64,000 nucleotides of DNA from Thermohalobaculum sp951813525. Lineage in GTDB: Bacteria; Pseudomonadota; Alphaproteobacteria; Rhodobacterales; Rhodobacteraceae. Within the stretch, counting starts at the first letter, position 1, and each line of letters opens with the position of its first letter. The notes beneath the pieces were generated by a model that saw only the letters and a program-made list of their open reading frames with translations, made no database searches and had not been told where the DNA came from. The position numbers were made by a program, and so were the translations under genes. Shown piece by piece: positions 7,813 to 16,147 of this stretch. The stretch lies in contig CATOTJ020000001.1 of the NCBI GenBank assembly GCA_951813525.2, forward strand, positions 992,001 to 1,056,000, written 5' to 3'.

Positions 7813-8949
7813 CTAGATCCGCTCGCCGCGTGACCAGACCGAGTTGACGGCCGGGATCGTTCCGGCAAGCGAAAAGCGGACCAGATCGGCCCGGTGTCCG
7901 GGTGCGAGGGTTCCGCGGTCATCGAGATCGACGGCGCTGGCCGGGGCGCTGGTGACGGTTCGCAGGCCCTGGGCCAGATTGCCATGGTCCAGACCGAGGC
8001 GGACGGCGCCCATCAACAGCGAGGATGGCGCGTAGTCCGAGGATAGGATGTCGAGGATACCCTCGGACGCCAGATCCGAGGCCGAGACATTGCCGCTGTG
8101 CGAGCCGCCGCGCAGGTAATTCGGCGCCCCCATCACAATCGACAGGCCAGCGCCATGGCTGGCGCGCGCCGCCTCGATCGTGGTCGGAAATTCGCCGATC
8201 CGGCAGCTATAGCTTGACGATTTTTCAACATCATCAATTGTCGTGTCATCATGGCTGGCCAGAGTTGCGCCCAGGCGTTGCCCGGCGGCAGCCGCCACGC
8301 TTTCGTGGTGGTCGCGGACCCGATCCGAGAGCGTGCGCAGACGCCCGAAATAGCCATCGACCTCATCCGCGCTCATACCGTATTTGCCGCTGACATATTC
8401 GGCCATCTTGGTCGTGTCGCGGAACTGGCGTTGCCCGGGTGTGTGGTCCATGAGCGAGAGAATTCCGATCCGGTCGCCGGGCGCGAACTCTTCCAGTTCC
8501 TCGGGCAGTGTTTCGGAACAGATTTCGGCGCGCAGATGCAGGAAATGGCTGACTTTCAGGTGCCCTGCATCGCGATGGGATAAGATCACATCGGCAAGGG
8601 GACGGGCGTATTTAAGGTAGCGCGAGCGCTTTTCGGACAGGATCGAGCCGACACGCAGGGCATCGAATACAGTTGTCACGCCGATGCTTGCCAGCTCGCG
8701 GTCATGGGCGATGACGGCAGCGTCGAGCGGCCATTTCACGCCTGGGCGCGGCTGCATGTGCCGTTCCAGATTGTCAGTATGCAACTCGACCAGGCCAGGC
8801 GCGAGATAATCGCCGCCGCAGTCGATGGCGCCCGGCGGCACGGCGGCGCCCTGGTCGATCGAGACGATTACCTCGCCACTAATGACCAATGAACCGACCA
8901 CAATCTCGTCGGCCAGGATCAGGTTCGCATTCGCCAAAACGGTCGTCAT
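7813..8949 (-). CDS. phnM: Alpha-D-ribose 1-methylphosphonate 5-triphosphate diphosphatase
   Basis: 378-residue amidohydrolase-fold enzyme that removes pyrophosphate from the ribose-1-phosphonate-5-triphosphate intermediate before C-P cleavage. It has YLAPGLVELHTDNLERHMQP near residue 48, HDRELASIGVTTVFDALR near 82, SLMDHTPGQRQF near 165 and the late metal Asp in ILSSDYAPSSLL near 308. It overlaps phnN by 4 bases (ATGA) and is the last gene of the operon before the hairpin and the IS30 copy. Confidence 0.95.
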   Translation of the reverse strand: MTTVLANANLILADEIVVGSLVISGEVIVSIDQGAAVPPGAIDCGGDYLAPGLVELHTDNLERHMQPRPGVKWPLDAAVIAHDRELASIGVTTVFDALRVGSILSEKRSRYLKYARPLADVILSHRDAGHLKVSHFLHLRAEICSETLPEELEEFAPGDRIGILSLMDHTPGQRQFRDTTKMAEYVSGKYGMSADEVDGYFGRLRTLSDRVRDHHESVAAAAGQRLGATLASHDDTTIDDVEKSSSYSCRIGEFPTTIEAARASHGAGLSIVMGAPNYLRGGSHSGNVSASDLASEGILDILSSDYAPSSLLMGAVRLGLDHGNLAQGLRTVTSAPASAVDLDDRGTLAPGHRADLVRFSLAGTIPAVNSVWSRGERI

Positions 8950-9527
8950 TCGTCATCCCTGTCTAAAGTCTGGTGGCTTGGTTCCGGCGGCGCATCGTGC
9001 GGCGGGTCCAGCAATGTCAGCAGTTTCGCAACGCCCTGATCCACCGGTCCGGTATTCCTGACTATGTACGCGCCGCGGGGCACCGGCCAGTCGGCCCGTT
9101 CGAGGCGTTTTTGTATTTCGGGCATTTCCTCGCGACCGCGTTCTGCCAAGCGCCTCGCGAGCGTTTCGACAGGCGCCGTGATGGCGATGATTTCAAGGAT
9201 CGGAAATTCGTCCTGGATCGCAGGCAAGGCCGCGCGTGACGCGTTGAACAGCACGGTGCGGCCTGCTGATATCTCCGCCGCGATCGTCGCCGGAATGCCA
9301 TAGAGCAGGCCGTGGGCATTCCACCAAAAGGCAAAGGCGCCGGACGCACGGCGGCGTTCGAATTCGGTTCGGTCGACGCTTTCATAGGGTTCGCCCCCCG
9401 GCACCGCCGGGCGGGTGATCACGCGCCGCACCCAGATCAGATCTGGACTGACCAGGCAGACCGCGGCGATCAATGTATCCTTTCCGGCGCCTGACGGGCC
9501 GACAATGGCGATCAGACGGCCGGTCAT
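8946..9527 (-). CDS. phnN: Ribose 1,5-bisphosphate phosphokinase
   Basis: 193 residues. Converts ribose 1,5-bisphosphate, the sugar left after C-P lyase action, to PRPP. Guanylate-kinase-like fold with P-loop GPSGAGKDT at residues 10-18 and the RRVITRP segment near 34. The start overlaps the phnL stop (ATGA) and the end overlaps the phnM start (ATGA), so the three are translationally coupled. Confidence 0.94.
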   Translation of the reverse strand: MTGRLIAIVGPSGAGKDTLIAAVCLVSPDLIWVRRVITRPAVPGGEPYESVDRTEFERRRASGAFAFWWNAHGLLYGIPATIAAEISAGRTVLFNASRAALPAIQDEFPILEIIAITAPVETLARRLAERGREEMPEIQKRLERADWPVPRGAYIVRNTGPVDQGVAKLLTLLDPPHDAPPEPSHQTLDRDDE

Positions 9528-10204
9528 AGGGGCGCCGGGGTAAATCGGCTGACATCGACCTGTCGGTCGCAGACCCGGTCGCGGGCGGCCTGATCGTGGA
9601 AGATCCCCAGGATCGCAGCGCCGCGGTTTTTTGCTTCCTCGATCAAGGTCAGAACCACGTCGCGGTTTACGGCATCCAGACTGGCCGTTGGTTCGTCAAG
9701 CAGCAGGGCGGGATAGGAATGGGCGAAGCCACGGGCGATATTGACGCGTTGCTGTTCGCCGCCCGAAAACGTGAGCGGCGACAAAGTCCACAGCCGTTTC
9801 GGTATATTCAATCGGTCCAGCAGGTCCTGTGCCCGCACACGGGCGGCGTCCGGGTCGCCGCCAATGGCCAGCAATGGTTCGGCCACGACATCAACGGTCG
9901 GCACGCGCGGGACAACACGCAGGAATTGGCTGACATAGCCGATCGTTGTGCGCCGGGCGGCCAGGATTTCGCGCGGCTCGGCCCGTGCAATGTCGAGATC
10001 ACCGATCAGGATGCGCCCGGCCTGGGTCAGATAGTTGCCATAGACCATCCGCATCAGCGTGGATTTACCCGAGCCGGAGGCGCCGGTCAGCGCGACACAT
10101 TCGCCAGGCGCGACGGTCAATGAAGCGCCCTGCATGACCGGGATCACGACGCTGCCCTGATTGTGCAGCGTAAAGGATTTCGAAGCGCCTTCGATCTGGA
10201 TCAT
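9524..10204 (-). CDS. phnL: C-P lyase complex ABC-type ATPase PhnL
   Basis: 226 residues; ATG 10204 preceded by a purine-rich GGGGGTAGGCGG. ABC ATPase with Walker A GASGSGKST, Q-loop GYVSQFLRVVPR, signature FSGGEQQRVNIARGF and Walker B ALLLDEPTASLD. PhnL and PhnK are soluble ATPases that bind the PhnGHIJ core rather than a permease. A TTG at 10222 overlapping the phnK stop is an alternative start. Confidence 0.94.
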   Translation of the reverse strand: MIQIEGASKSFTLHNQGSVVIPVMQGASLTVAPGECVALTGASGSGKSTLMRMVYGNYLTQAGRILIGDLDIARAEPREILAARRTTIGYVSQFLRVVPRVPTVDVVAEPLLAIGGDPDAARVRAQDLLDRLNIPKRLWTLSPLTFSGGEQQRVNIARGFAHSYPALLLDEPTASLDAVNRDVVLTLIEEAKNRGAAILGIFHDQAARDRVCDRQVDVSRFTPAPL

Positions 10205-10218
10205 TCCGCCTACCCCCG

Positions 10219-11007
10219 TCAAACCTGAAGAACCGAGGAAACGAGCAACTGCGTATAGGCGTGCTGCGGGTCATCGAGAACCTGATCGGTCAGGCCGGTT
10301 TCGACCACATGGCCGTCTTTCATCACCATAAGACGATCTGCCAGCAGGCGCACCACCGCCAGATCGTGGGTCACGATGATCGTCGACAGTCCCAGCGAAC
10401 GAACGAGGCCGCGCAGAAGATCTAGCAGCCGGGCCTGAACCGATACATCCAGTCCGCCGGTCGGTTCGTCCATAAAGACAAGGCGCGGCCCCGTGACCAG
10501 ATTGCGCGCGATTTGCAGGCGTTGCTGCATCCCACCGGAAAAGGCGCTGGGCCGGTCATCGATGCGGTCATCGGCGATTTCGACCTTGGCCAGCCAGGCG
10601 CCGGCGGTGCTGCGGATCTCGCCGTAATGCCTGGCGCCGACGGCCATCAGGCGTTCACCGACATTACCGCCCGCGCTGACGCCCATGCGCAGACCGTCGC
10701 GCGGGTTCTGATGGACAAAGGCCCAATCCGTGCGGCCCAGCATCCGGCGTTCTGGCTCGGACATCGTTAGCGTGTCCTTCGGACCGTCGGAACGGGTGTC
10801 GTAGACGACCTTTCCGGTATCGGGCGGCAGATGACCGGCCAGACAGTTTAGAAGCGTCGACTTGCCCGATCCGCTTTCCCCGACAATGCCCATGACTTCG
10901 CCTGGCCACAGATCGAGCGTGACATCGGCGCAGCCGATACGGTCACCATAGGATTTGGTTAGGTTGTCGACCTGCAAAAGGGGGGATGTGCGATTATCGG
11001 GGGTCAA
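10219..11007 (-). CDS. phnK: C-P lyase complex ABC-type ATPase PhnK
   Basis: 262 residues, probably beginning at TTG 11007 with GGAG six bases upstream; no nearby in-frame ATG exists. Walker A GESGSGKST near residue 42, signature FSGGMQQRLQIARNL near 155 and Walker B LVFMDEPTGGLD. PhnK docks on PhnJ in the C-P lyase complex. It overlaps the preceding VOC gene by 14 bases in another frame. Confidence 0.94.
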   Translation of the reverse strand: MTPDNRTSPLLQVDNLTKSYGDRIGCADVTLDLWPGEVMGIVGESGSGKSTLLNCLAGHLPPDTGKVVYDTRSDGPKDTLTMSEPERRMLGRTDWAFVHQNPRDGLRMGVSAGGNVGERLMAVGARHYGEIRSTAGAWLAKVEIADDRIDDRPSAFSGGMQQRLQIARNLVTGPRLVFMDEPTGGLDVSVQARLLDLLRGLVRSLGLSTIIVTHDLAVVRLLADRLMVMKDGHVVETGLTDQVLDDPQHAYTQLLVSSVLQV

Positions 11008-11401
11008 ACGAGAACTCCAATCGGGTGCCGCCCGGTTCGCGGATCATGAAGTGTTCCTTCGGTCCTTTGCCGGACAGCTCCGGCGCGAATTCTATCTGAA
11101 CGCCGGGCCAGTCCCGGATGTCTTCGAACAATTCAAGCAGTTGATCGCGGATCGCAATCCGCAGCGCGGTGTGGTGCAGGCCGATATTGGCATGGCGATC
11201 AAACCCGTTCGGTTCATCGCCGCGTTGCTGCCAAAGTGTCAGTTTGGACGTGCCGTCGGTCACATAGGCCGACGGATAGTCGGGATTTCCGCCAAATTTG
11301 GTCCAGCCTAGGCAGTCGACAAAGAAGGCGCTGCTGGCCCCGAGATCGGCAACGGTCAGGCCCAGATGATCGATGCCTTGGGTGCGGGCAGCGTCGGTCA
11401 C
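10994..11401 (-). CDS. VOC-family (glyoxalase/bleomycin-resistance fold) protein inside the phn operon
   Basis: 135 residues, GTG start at 11401 with CGAGGAG upstream, overlapping the phnJ stop by 4 bases (GTGA). It has a single VOC domain pair: IDHLGLTVADLGASSAFFVD near residue 9, a metal-type histidine in HHTALRIA and the terminal EPGGTRLEFSF. The protein lacks a recognisable substrate signature. Being translationally coupled between phnJ and phnK, it probably works on a phosphonate or a pathway intermediate. A VOC gene is not part of the classical E. coli phn operon. Confidence 0.8.
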   Translation of the reverse strand: MTDAARTQGIDHLGLTVADLGASSAFFVDCLGWTKFGGNPDYPSAYVTDGTSKLTLWQQRGDEPNGFDRHANIGLHHTALRIAIRDQLLELFEDIRDWPGVQIEFAPELSGKGPKEHFMIREPGGTRLEFSFDPR

Positions 11402-12267
11402 GTGGTCGTCTCCTCGTAAGGTGCGCCCATTGCGCCGATATGCCCGTCTGCGCGGCGTGTTCGGCAATGATCGGTGTCCGAGCAGACGAACATGCGCCCG
11501 CCCTGATCATCCACGATGACCTCGTCCAGATAGGTATCGTCCGCGCCGCACAGGGCGCAGTCGTGCTCGGCGCGCATCGGCTCGAACGGGTGGTCGTCGA
11601 AATCCAGGCTGACCACCTGCGTGTGCGGCGGGATCGCGTAGATGCGTTGCTCCCGGCCCGCCCCGAAAAGCTGCAGGGCGGCCATTTCAAGCTTTGGATT
11701 GTCGAATTTCGGGATCGGCGACGGGTCCATGACATACCGCCCCTGCACCTTCACCGGATACGCATAGGCGGTCGAGATATGGCCATGGCGCGCGATGTCT
11801 TCGTAGAGTTTGACGTGCATCAGTCCGTATTCTTCCAGCGCATGCATCTTGCGGGTTTCCGTTTCTCGCGGTTCCAGAAAGCGCAGTGGTTCCGGGATCG
11901 GCACCTGATAGACCAGGATCTGATCTTCGGTCAGGTCCTGTTCGGGGATGCGGTGCCGGGTCTGGATGACCGTCGCATCGGAAGTCGCCTCGGTCGTGGC
12001 AACGCCCGCGGTCTTTTCGAAGAATTTCCGGATCGACACGGCATTGGTCGTGTCATCGGCGCCCTGATCGATCACCTTGAGAGTGTCTTCAGGAACCAGG
12101 CAGGCGGCCGAGATCTGCACACCGCCCGTGCCCCAGCCATAGGGCATGGGCATCTCGCGGCTGGCAAAGGGAACCTGATACCCGGGGATCGCAACGGCCT
12201 TGAGCAGAGCACGGCGGATCATGCGCTTGGTCTGCTCGTCGAGATAGGCGAAATTGTAGTCGTTCAT
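11398..12267 (-). CDS. phnJ: Carbon-phosphorus lyase core subunit PhnJ (radical SAM-type)
   Basis: 289 residues. Cleaves the C-P bond of ribose 1-methylphosphonate 5-phosphate by radical chemistry. The 4Fe-4S cysteines are in CALCGADDTYLDE (C237, C240) with C262 in MFVCSDTDHC, the CX2CX21C pattern of PhnJ. The radical glycine of the E. coli enzyme (G32) matches G29 in AIPGYQVPF. REMPMPYGWGTGGVQ is highly conserved. The start overlaps the HAD gene stop and the end overlaps the VOC start. Confidence 0.97.
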   Translation of the reverse strand: MNDYNFAYLDEQTKRMIRRALLKAVAIPGYQVPFASREMPMPYGWGTGGVQISAACLVPEDTLKVIDQGADDTTNAVSIRKFFEKTAGVATTEATSDATVIQTRHRIPEQDLTEDQILVYQVPIPEPLRFLEPRETETRKMHALEEYGLMHVKLYEDIARHGHISTAYAYPVKVQGRYVMDPSPIPKFDNPKLEMAALQLFGAGREQRIYAIPPHTQVVSLDFDDHPFEPMRAEHDCALCGADDTYLDEVIVDDQGGRMFVCSDTDHCRTRRADGHIGAMGAPYEETTT

Positions 12268-12866
12268 ACCGGCAGCCCCCGTGTGCGCAGGCGGCCCGGC
12301 AACATGGCAGGCTCGTCAAAGTGAATGGTGTCAAAGCCCAGCGCCGCGGCGCCCGCGATATTGGCGGGGCTGTCGTCGATGAAGAGGCAATCGGAGGCCG
12401 ACAATGCGTTGCGGTCGAGCAGGATCTGGTAGATTGCAGGATCGGGCTTGACCACCCCTTCATGGGCCGAGACGGCGACATCGCGGAAGAGATGCAGGAA
12501 TTCGTAGCGCTGGCGGCATTCAGCCCATTTTTCGGCGGAGAAATTGGTGATCGCATAGACCGGGTGATCGGCTGCAGCCAGAGCCTGCAAGGCGTGCGCG
12601 GAAGATCTGATCGGCCCGGATATCGCGGCGTGCCAATGGGTGTCGGCACGAGAGATCAGTTCGGCATAGTGGGGAAAGGCGGCAGAAAGTCGAGCGACGC
12701 CGTCGGCCCAGCTGCGCCCGCGGTCCTGTTCCAGGTTCCAAGCGAAAAACCCGATTTCGCCGAAGAAGGCGTCGATATCGGTGTCGCTGTCGAAATGGCC
12801 GCGATAGATGCGCCTTTGGTCCCAGTCCAAAAGGACGTTGCCGACATCGAAGACAACGGCGGTCAT
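12264..12866 (-). CDS. HAD-superfamily hydrolase inside the phn operon
   Basis: 200 residues, YihX-like HAD hydrolase. Motif I is VVFDVGNVLLDWD at residues 4-16, where the usual second Asp position is Gly, as in YihX-type enzymes. Motif II is AITNFSAEKW near residue 105, the motif III lysine is in HEGVVKPDPAIY and motif IV is CLFIDDSPANI. It overlaps phnJ by 4 bases (ATGA), so it is coupled to C-P lyase expression; a phosphatase acting on a sugar phosphate by-product is a reasonable guess. It does not look like phosphonoacetaldehyde hydrolase. Confidence 0.82.
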   Translation of the reverse strand: MTAVVFDVGNVLLDWDQRRIYRGHFDSDTDIDAFFGEIGFFAWNLEQDRGRSWADGVARLSAAFPHYAELISRADTHWHAAISGPIRSSAHALQALAAADHPVYAITNFSAEKWAECRQRYEFLHLFRDVAVSAHEGVVKPDPAIYQILLDRNALSASDCLFIDDSPANIAGAAALGFDTIHFDEPAMLPGRLRTRGLPV

Positions 12867-12943
12867 CGCAGGTGTGCCTTGCTTGCCGCCACAGGTGCGG
12901 TGCTGGTATTCTGATGCATCCGAAAATTCAGAGAGGTGGCATT

Positions 12944-13108
12944 ATGCCGATCCCGGCCATTATTGGACTTGTCCTGATCGTCGGCTTGATCGCGTTGATC
13001 GTTGTGCGCCGGGCCTGGAGTTATCGAAAGGGTGAACCGGCCCCAGGCGAAAGCTATCCGGGCCGGATCGAGTCCGGTGGTGGAGGCGGCGTTGGTGGAG
13101 CCGACTAA
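12944..13108 (+). CDS. Small single-pass membrane protein, opposed to the phn operon
   Basis: 54 residues: helix at about 3-22 (IPAIIGLVLIVGLIALIVV), short basic segment RRAWSYRKGE, then a glycine-rich tail. GAGAGGTGGC lies a few bases upstream of ATG 12944. It sits on the plus strand between the HAD gene and phnI and ends 2 bases before the phnI stop, so it breaks the phn operon into two transcription blocks. No family recognised. Confidence 0.6.
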   Translation: MPIPAIIGLVLIVGLIALIVVRRAWSYRKGEPAPGESYPGRIESGGGGGVGGAD

Positions 13109-13110
13109 CA

Positions 13111-14193
13111 TCATTGCGCGGGCTCCCCTGCCCCCAGCGCCTCGGCCCGGATCTTGCGGATAAGCTCCAATTCGGATTGGAAATCGACATAGTGCGGCAG
13201 CTTGATGTGCTCGACAAAGCCGGTCGCTTGGACGTTGTCCGAATGGTAGAGGACAAATTCTTCGTCCTGTGCCGGGGCGCCGGTGTCGTCCTCGCCCAGT
13301 TCCTGCCACCGCAGTGCCCGGTCGACCAGCGCCATGGAAATTGCTTTGCGCTCGGACTGGCCAAAGACCAGGCCATAGCCGCGGGTGAATTGGGCAGGCT
13401 GGGTCTTGGACCCGACGAACTGGTTGACCGTCTCGCATTCGGTCACCGTGATTTCGGCGATTTCTATGGCAAAGCCCAGTTCGGGGATTTCCATCTCGAC
13501 CGAGACCATGCCGATCCGCAGTTCGCCGACAAACGGGTGATTGCGGCCGTAACCGCGCTGGGTTGAATAAGCCATGCCCAGCATAAATCCTTCGTCGCCG
13601 CGGGTCAGGGATTGCAGGCGAAGCGCGCGGGTCGCAGGCAGTTCAAGCGGTTCACGGGTCAGGTCGGGCGGCGTTGTATCGTCGGCCTGTTCCGGCTGGA
13701 TCAACCCATCGCGGTTCAAAAATTCAGTGATGTGCGGGGTATCAGACGTGTTGGCCTCGGCCTCACGCGCGAGCGGTGGATCGCCCTCGGCGGCGAGCGC
13801 AAAGTCCAGCAAGCGATGGGTATAATCAAAGGTCGGCCCCAAGACTTGGCCGCCCGGGGCGTCTTTGAACGTCGCCGAGACACGGCGGATGCAGGCCATG
13901 CGCGCGGTTTCGATCGGTTGCGAGTAGCCGAAACGCGGCAGTGTCGTGCGGTAGGCGCGGATCAGGAAGGTTGCCTCGATCATATCGCCGCGCGCCTGTT
14001 TGATGGCCAGCGCAGCAAGATCGGGATCGTAGAGCGATCCTTCGGCCATCACCCGGGCGACAGCGATGGTCATCTGTTCGCGGATCTGGGCGACAGTCAG
14101 TTCCGGTGTCGCGGTGTCGCCGCGCCGTTCCTGGGCCAGCCATTCATGCGCCGCGTCAATCGCCCGCTCGCCGCCTTTCACTGCCACATACAT
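13111..14193 (-). CDS. phnI: C-P lyase complex subunit PhnI
   Basis: 360 residues starting at ATG 14193 (MYVAVKGGERAI), overlapping the phnH stop by 1 base (TGATG). PhnI forms the C-P lyase core with PhnG, PhnH and PhnJ and catalyses transfer of the phosphonate onto the ribose of ATP. Conserved segments include QIREQMTIAVARVMAEGSLY near residue 36, RVSATFKDAPGGQVLGPTFD near 98, AYSTQRGYGRNHPFVGE near 205 and LPHYVDFQSELELIRKIR near the end. Full length. Confidence 0.96.
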   Translation of the reverse strand: MYVAVKGGERAIDAAHEWLAQERRGDTATPELTVAQIREQMTIAVARVMAEGSLYDPDLAALAIKQARGDMIEATFLIRAYRTTLPRFGYSQPIETARMACIRRVSATFKDAPGGQVLGPTFDYTHRLLDFALAAEGDPPLAREAEANTSDTPHITEFLNRDGLIQPEQADDTTPPDLTREPLELPATRALRLQSLTRGDEGFMLGMAYSTQRGYGRNHPFVGELRIGMVSVEMEIPELGFAIEIAEITVTECETVNQFVGSKTQPAQFTRGYGLVFGQSERKAISMALVDRALRWQELGEDDTGAPAQDEEFVLYHSDNVQATGFVEHIKLPHYVDFQSELELIRKIRAEALGAGEPAQ

Positions 14194-14762
14194 CAGGCCG
14201 TCCTCACCTGCGTTGTGCGCGGCAATGCGGCCAGCCGGTCGCCTGCGGTGAAGTAGAAATCCAGCCCCTGCGGGAACAGCGCGGCGTTCTGCTGGAACGG
14301 CTCGATGTCGGGGAGTGAAAGATAGGCCTCTTGGGCAATGCCCGGTCCCGACAGATCGGCACCTCGGCCTTCGATTTGATCTCGTTCCACGATCAGCGTG
14401 GCCGAGCGGTCGGGGTAGTCGGGTGTTCCGATCTGATAGGCATCGAGCGGGGCCAAGGCCGACCAGCGCCCCACAGCGAGGACGGCATCGCACGGGGACG
14501 AGATCGGGGCGCCGCAGTGAAAAGTGATCCATTCGCGCACTGCGGCGCAGTCATGGGCGCCGGCCAGGTACAGCGGTGTTTCCGGGTCGGCCAGTGTCAG
14601 CAACAGAACCCCGGCCGCGACCGATAACGGGGCCGGCGGGGCGGCCCCGGCAACGGTATGGATCAGACCGGGGCGGGCCATGGCCTGTAGCGCCGCGCGA
14701 AAGGCGCGGGCGGCATCGACCGGAGCATCGGCGAAACCGCCGGAGAGCGAGCCGGTATCCAT
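14193..14762 (-). CDS. phnH: C-P lyase complex subunit PhnH
   Basis: 189 residues from ATG 14762 (MDTGSLSGGFADAPVDAARA). Typical PhnH segments are FRAALQAMARPGLIH near residue 22, LLLTLADPETPLYL near 54, WITFHCGAP near 77 and the terminal GLDFYFTAGDRLAALPRTT. It overlaps phnG and phnI by 1 base each. It is a structural subunit of the PhnGHIJ core. Confidence 0.95.
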   Translation of the reverse strand: MDTGSLSGGFADAPVDAARAFRAALQAMARPGLIHTVAGAAPPAPLSVAAGVLLLTLADPETPLYLAGAHDCAAVREWITFHCGAPISSPCDAVLAVGRWSALAPLDAYQIGTPDYPDRSATLIVERDQIEGRGADLSGPGIAQEAYLSLPDIEPFQQNAALFPQGLDFYFTAGDRLAALPRTTQVRTA

Positions 14763-15199
14763 CAGTCCTCTCCCCTGGCCACGGTAAAGAAATCGACCTT
14801 TGTGGCCGCGGCCTTGCGTGCGCGGGTTTGGCGTGCCTGCTGCGCGGAGGCGCAAAGCGGCGCCAGAATCTGATCGGCAATTCGGTCATGTTCGCCGGTT
14901 TGCAGTAAGGCATCGAGAATGGCGACCCGTTCGGCCTTGGCCTTGTCGCGCCCCTGAATATAACCGTGCCCGACCTCGCCCGTTTCCAGGCGGACAGAGC
15001 AACGGGTGACGGTTACCTCTCCCAGATTGAACGGCGCCCCGGTCGCACCGATGCGCCCGCGTGTCATCACGCCGCCGATTTCGGGCGCGCGCAGCAGGTT
15101 GTGCGGTGCGGCGATCCCGGCACTGTCGCACAGGCGCGCCAGTTCGGCGGTATCGGCCGTTGCGAGAAGGGATAACCAGTTTTGACGATCGGCAGTCAC
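14762..15199 (-). CDS. phnG: C-P lyase complex subunit PhnG
   Basis: About 145 residues, first gene of the operon. GTG 15199 is preferred because AAGGG sits six bases upstream; an ATG at 15226 falls within the inverted repeat of the promoter region. Family features are RQNWLSLLATAD, IGGVMTRGRIGATGAPFNLG and VGHGYIQGRDKAKAERVAIL. PhnG joins PhnH, PhnI and PhnJ in the core complex. Confidence 0.93.
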   Translation of the reverse strand: MTADRQNWLSLLATADTAELARLCDSAGIAAPHNLLRAPEIGGVMTRGRIGATGAPFNLGEVTVTRCSVRLETGEVGHGYIQGRDKAKAERVAILDALLQTGEHDRIADQILAPLCASAQQARQTRARKAAATKVDFFTVARGED

Positions 15200-15218
15200 G
15201 ACGACCCTTGTTATTTGT

Positions 15219-15249
15219 CTATACATCCATATAACTTAGCAATGTATAG
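15219..15249. promoter_or_regulatory. Inverted repeat in the phnG-phnF divergent promoter, candidate PhnF operator
   Basis: CTATACAT at 15219-15226 and ATGTATAG at 15242-15249 form an 8-bp inverted repeat with a 15-base spacer in the AT-rich gap between phnG and phnF. GntR/HutC regulators such as PhnF commonly bind such repeats next to their own gene. No match to a Pho box was seen. Confidence 0.55.
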
Positions 15250-15288
15250 CCAAGTGGATGGCGAGAGAAAAGCCTTGAATGATGAAAT

Positions 15289-16026
15289 GTGGATGACGGC
15301 GCGGGAATTGCGCAGATGACCGATGGCACGGTCTGGCAACAGATCCGCAACGCGCTGCGGGCCGATATCGATCAGGGACGGTATCCCCCGGGTGGAAAGC
15401 TGCCGACCGAAGCGGACCTGTCGCGGCGGTTTGGGGTTAATCGCCACACAATCCGACGGGCATTGGCCGAACTCCACGCAGCCGGTCTGACCCGGTCGCA
15501 GCGGGGGTCCGGCGTGTTCGTGGCCGCCCGGCCGATGAGTTATCCGCTGGGTCCGAGGGTTCGGTTCCATGCGTCGATGGAGGCGGCGGGCCAGGTTCCT
15601 GCGAAAGAGATCCTGCGATTGGAGACAATCCCCCCGTCAGGGCGCGAGGCGGAGATGCTGTCGTTAAAGCCGGGCGAGCAAGTGCATGTCTGGGAAGGCA
15701 TCGCCCATGCAAATGACGTACCGTTGGCGTATTTCAACAGCTGGTTTCCCGCCGGTTTGCTGCCGGGATTGGCGGCGGGGTTGATCCGAACCCATTCGGT
15801 TACCGCTGCACTGGCGCAAGAGGGCATCGAAGATTACACCCGGCGATCGACCGAATTGACCGCCGAGCCTGCCGGTCCTCTTCACGCGCGCCATTTGGGT
15901 GTCGCCGAACGCGCGCCGTTGCTTTGCACGGTTTCGGTCAATGTCGATGGCCAGGGCAGGCCGGTTGAATTTGGTCAGACCTGGTTTGCAGGCGACCGCG
16001 TGCGGATGACGTTGGATCATGCTTGA
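15289..16026 (+). CDS. phnF: GntR/HutC-family regulator PhnF
   Basis: 245 residues from GTG 15289, or 236 from ATG 15316; neither has a clear ribosome site. The N-terminal winged helix contains YPPGGKLPTEADLSRRFGVN and RHTIRRALAELHAAGL; the C-terminal UTRA ligand domain has WEGIAHANDVPLAYFNSWFP. Divergent from phnG with the inverted repeat between them, so it most likely represses the phn operon in the absence of a phosphonate or phosphate-starvation signal. Confidence 0.92.
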   Translation: MDDGAGIAQMTDGTVWQQIRNALRADIDQGRYPPGGKLPTEADLSRRFGVNRHTIRRALAELHAAGLTRSQRGSGVFVAARPMSYPLGPRVRFHASMEAAGQVPAKEILRLETIPPSGREAEMLSLKPGEQVHVWEGIAHANDVPLAYFNSWFPAGLLPGLAAGLIRTHSVTAALAQEGIEDYTRRSTELTAEPAGPLHARHLGVAERAPLLCTVSVNVDGQGRPVEFGQTWFAGDRVRMTLDHA

Positions 16027-16147
16027 GGCCAGGTCCCCTGCGTGCTGCGGCGCCCGATGGTTGGTGGTACAGCGTCCGCGCCGCCGCCGATTGACCGGTA
16101 ATCGGGTACTGTGTCATCCCCTTATTGGGGGCCATGGGAGGGTTGAG

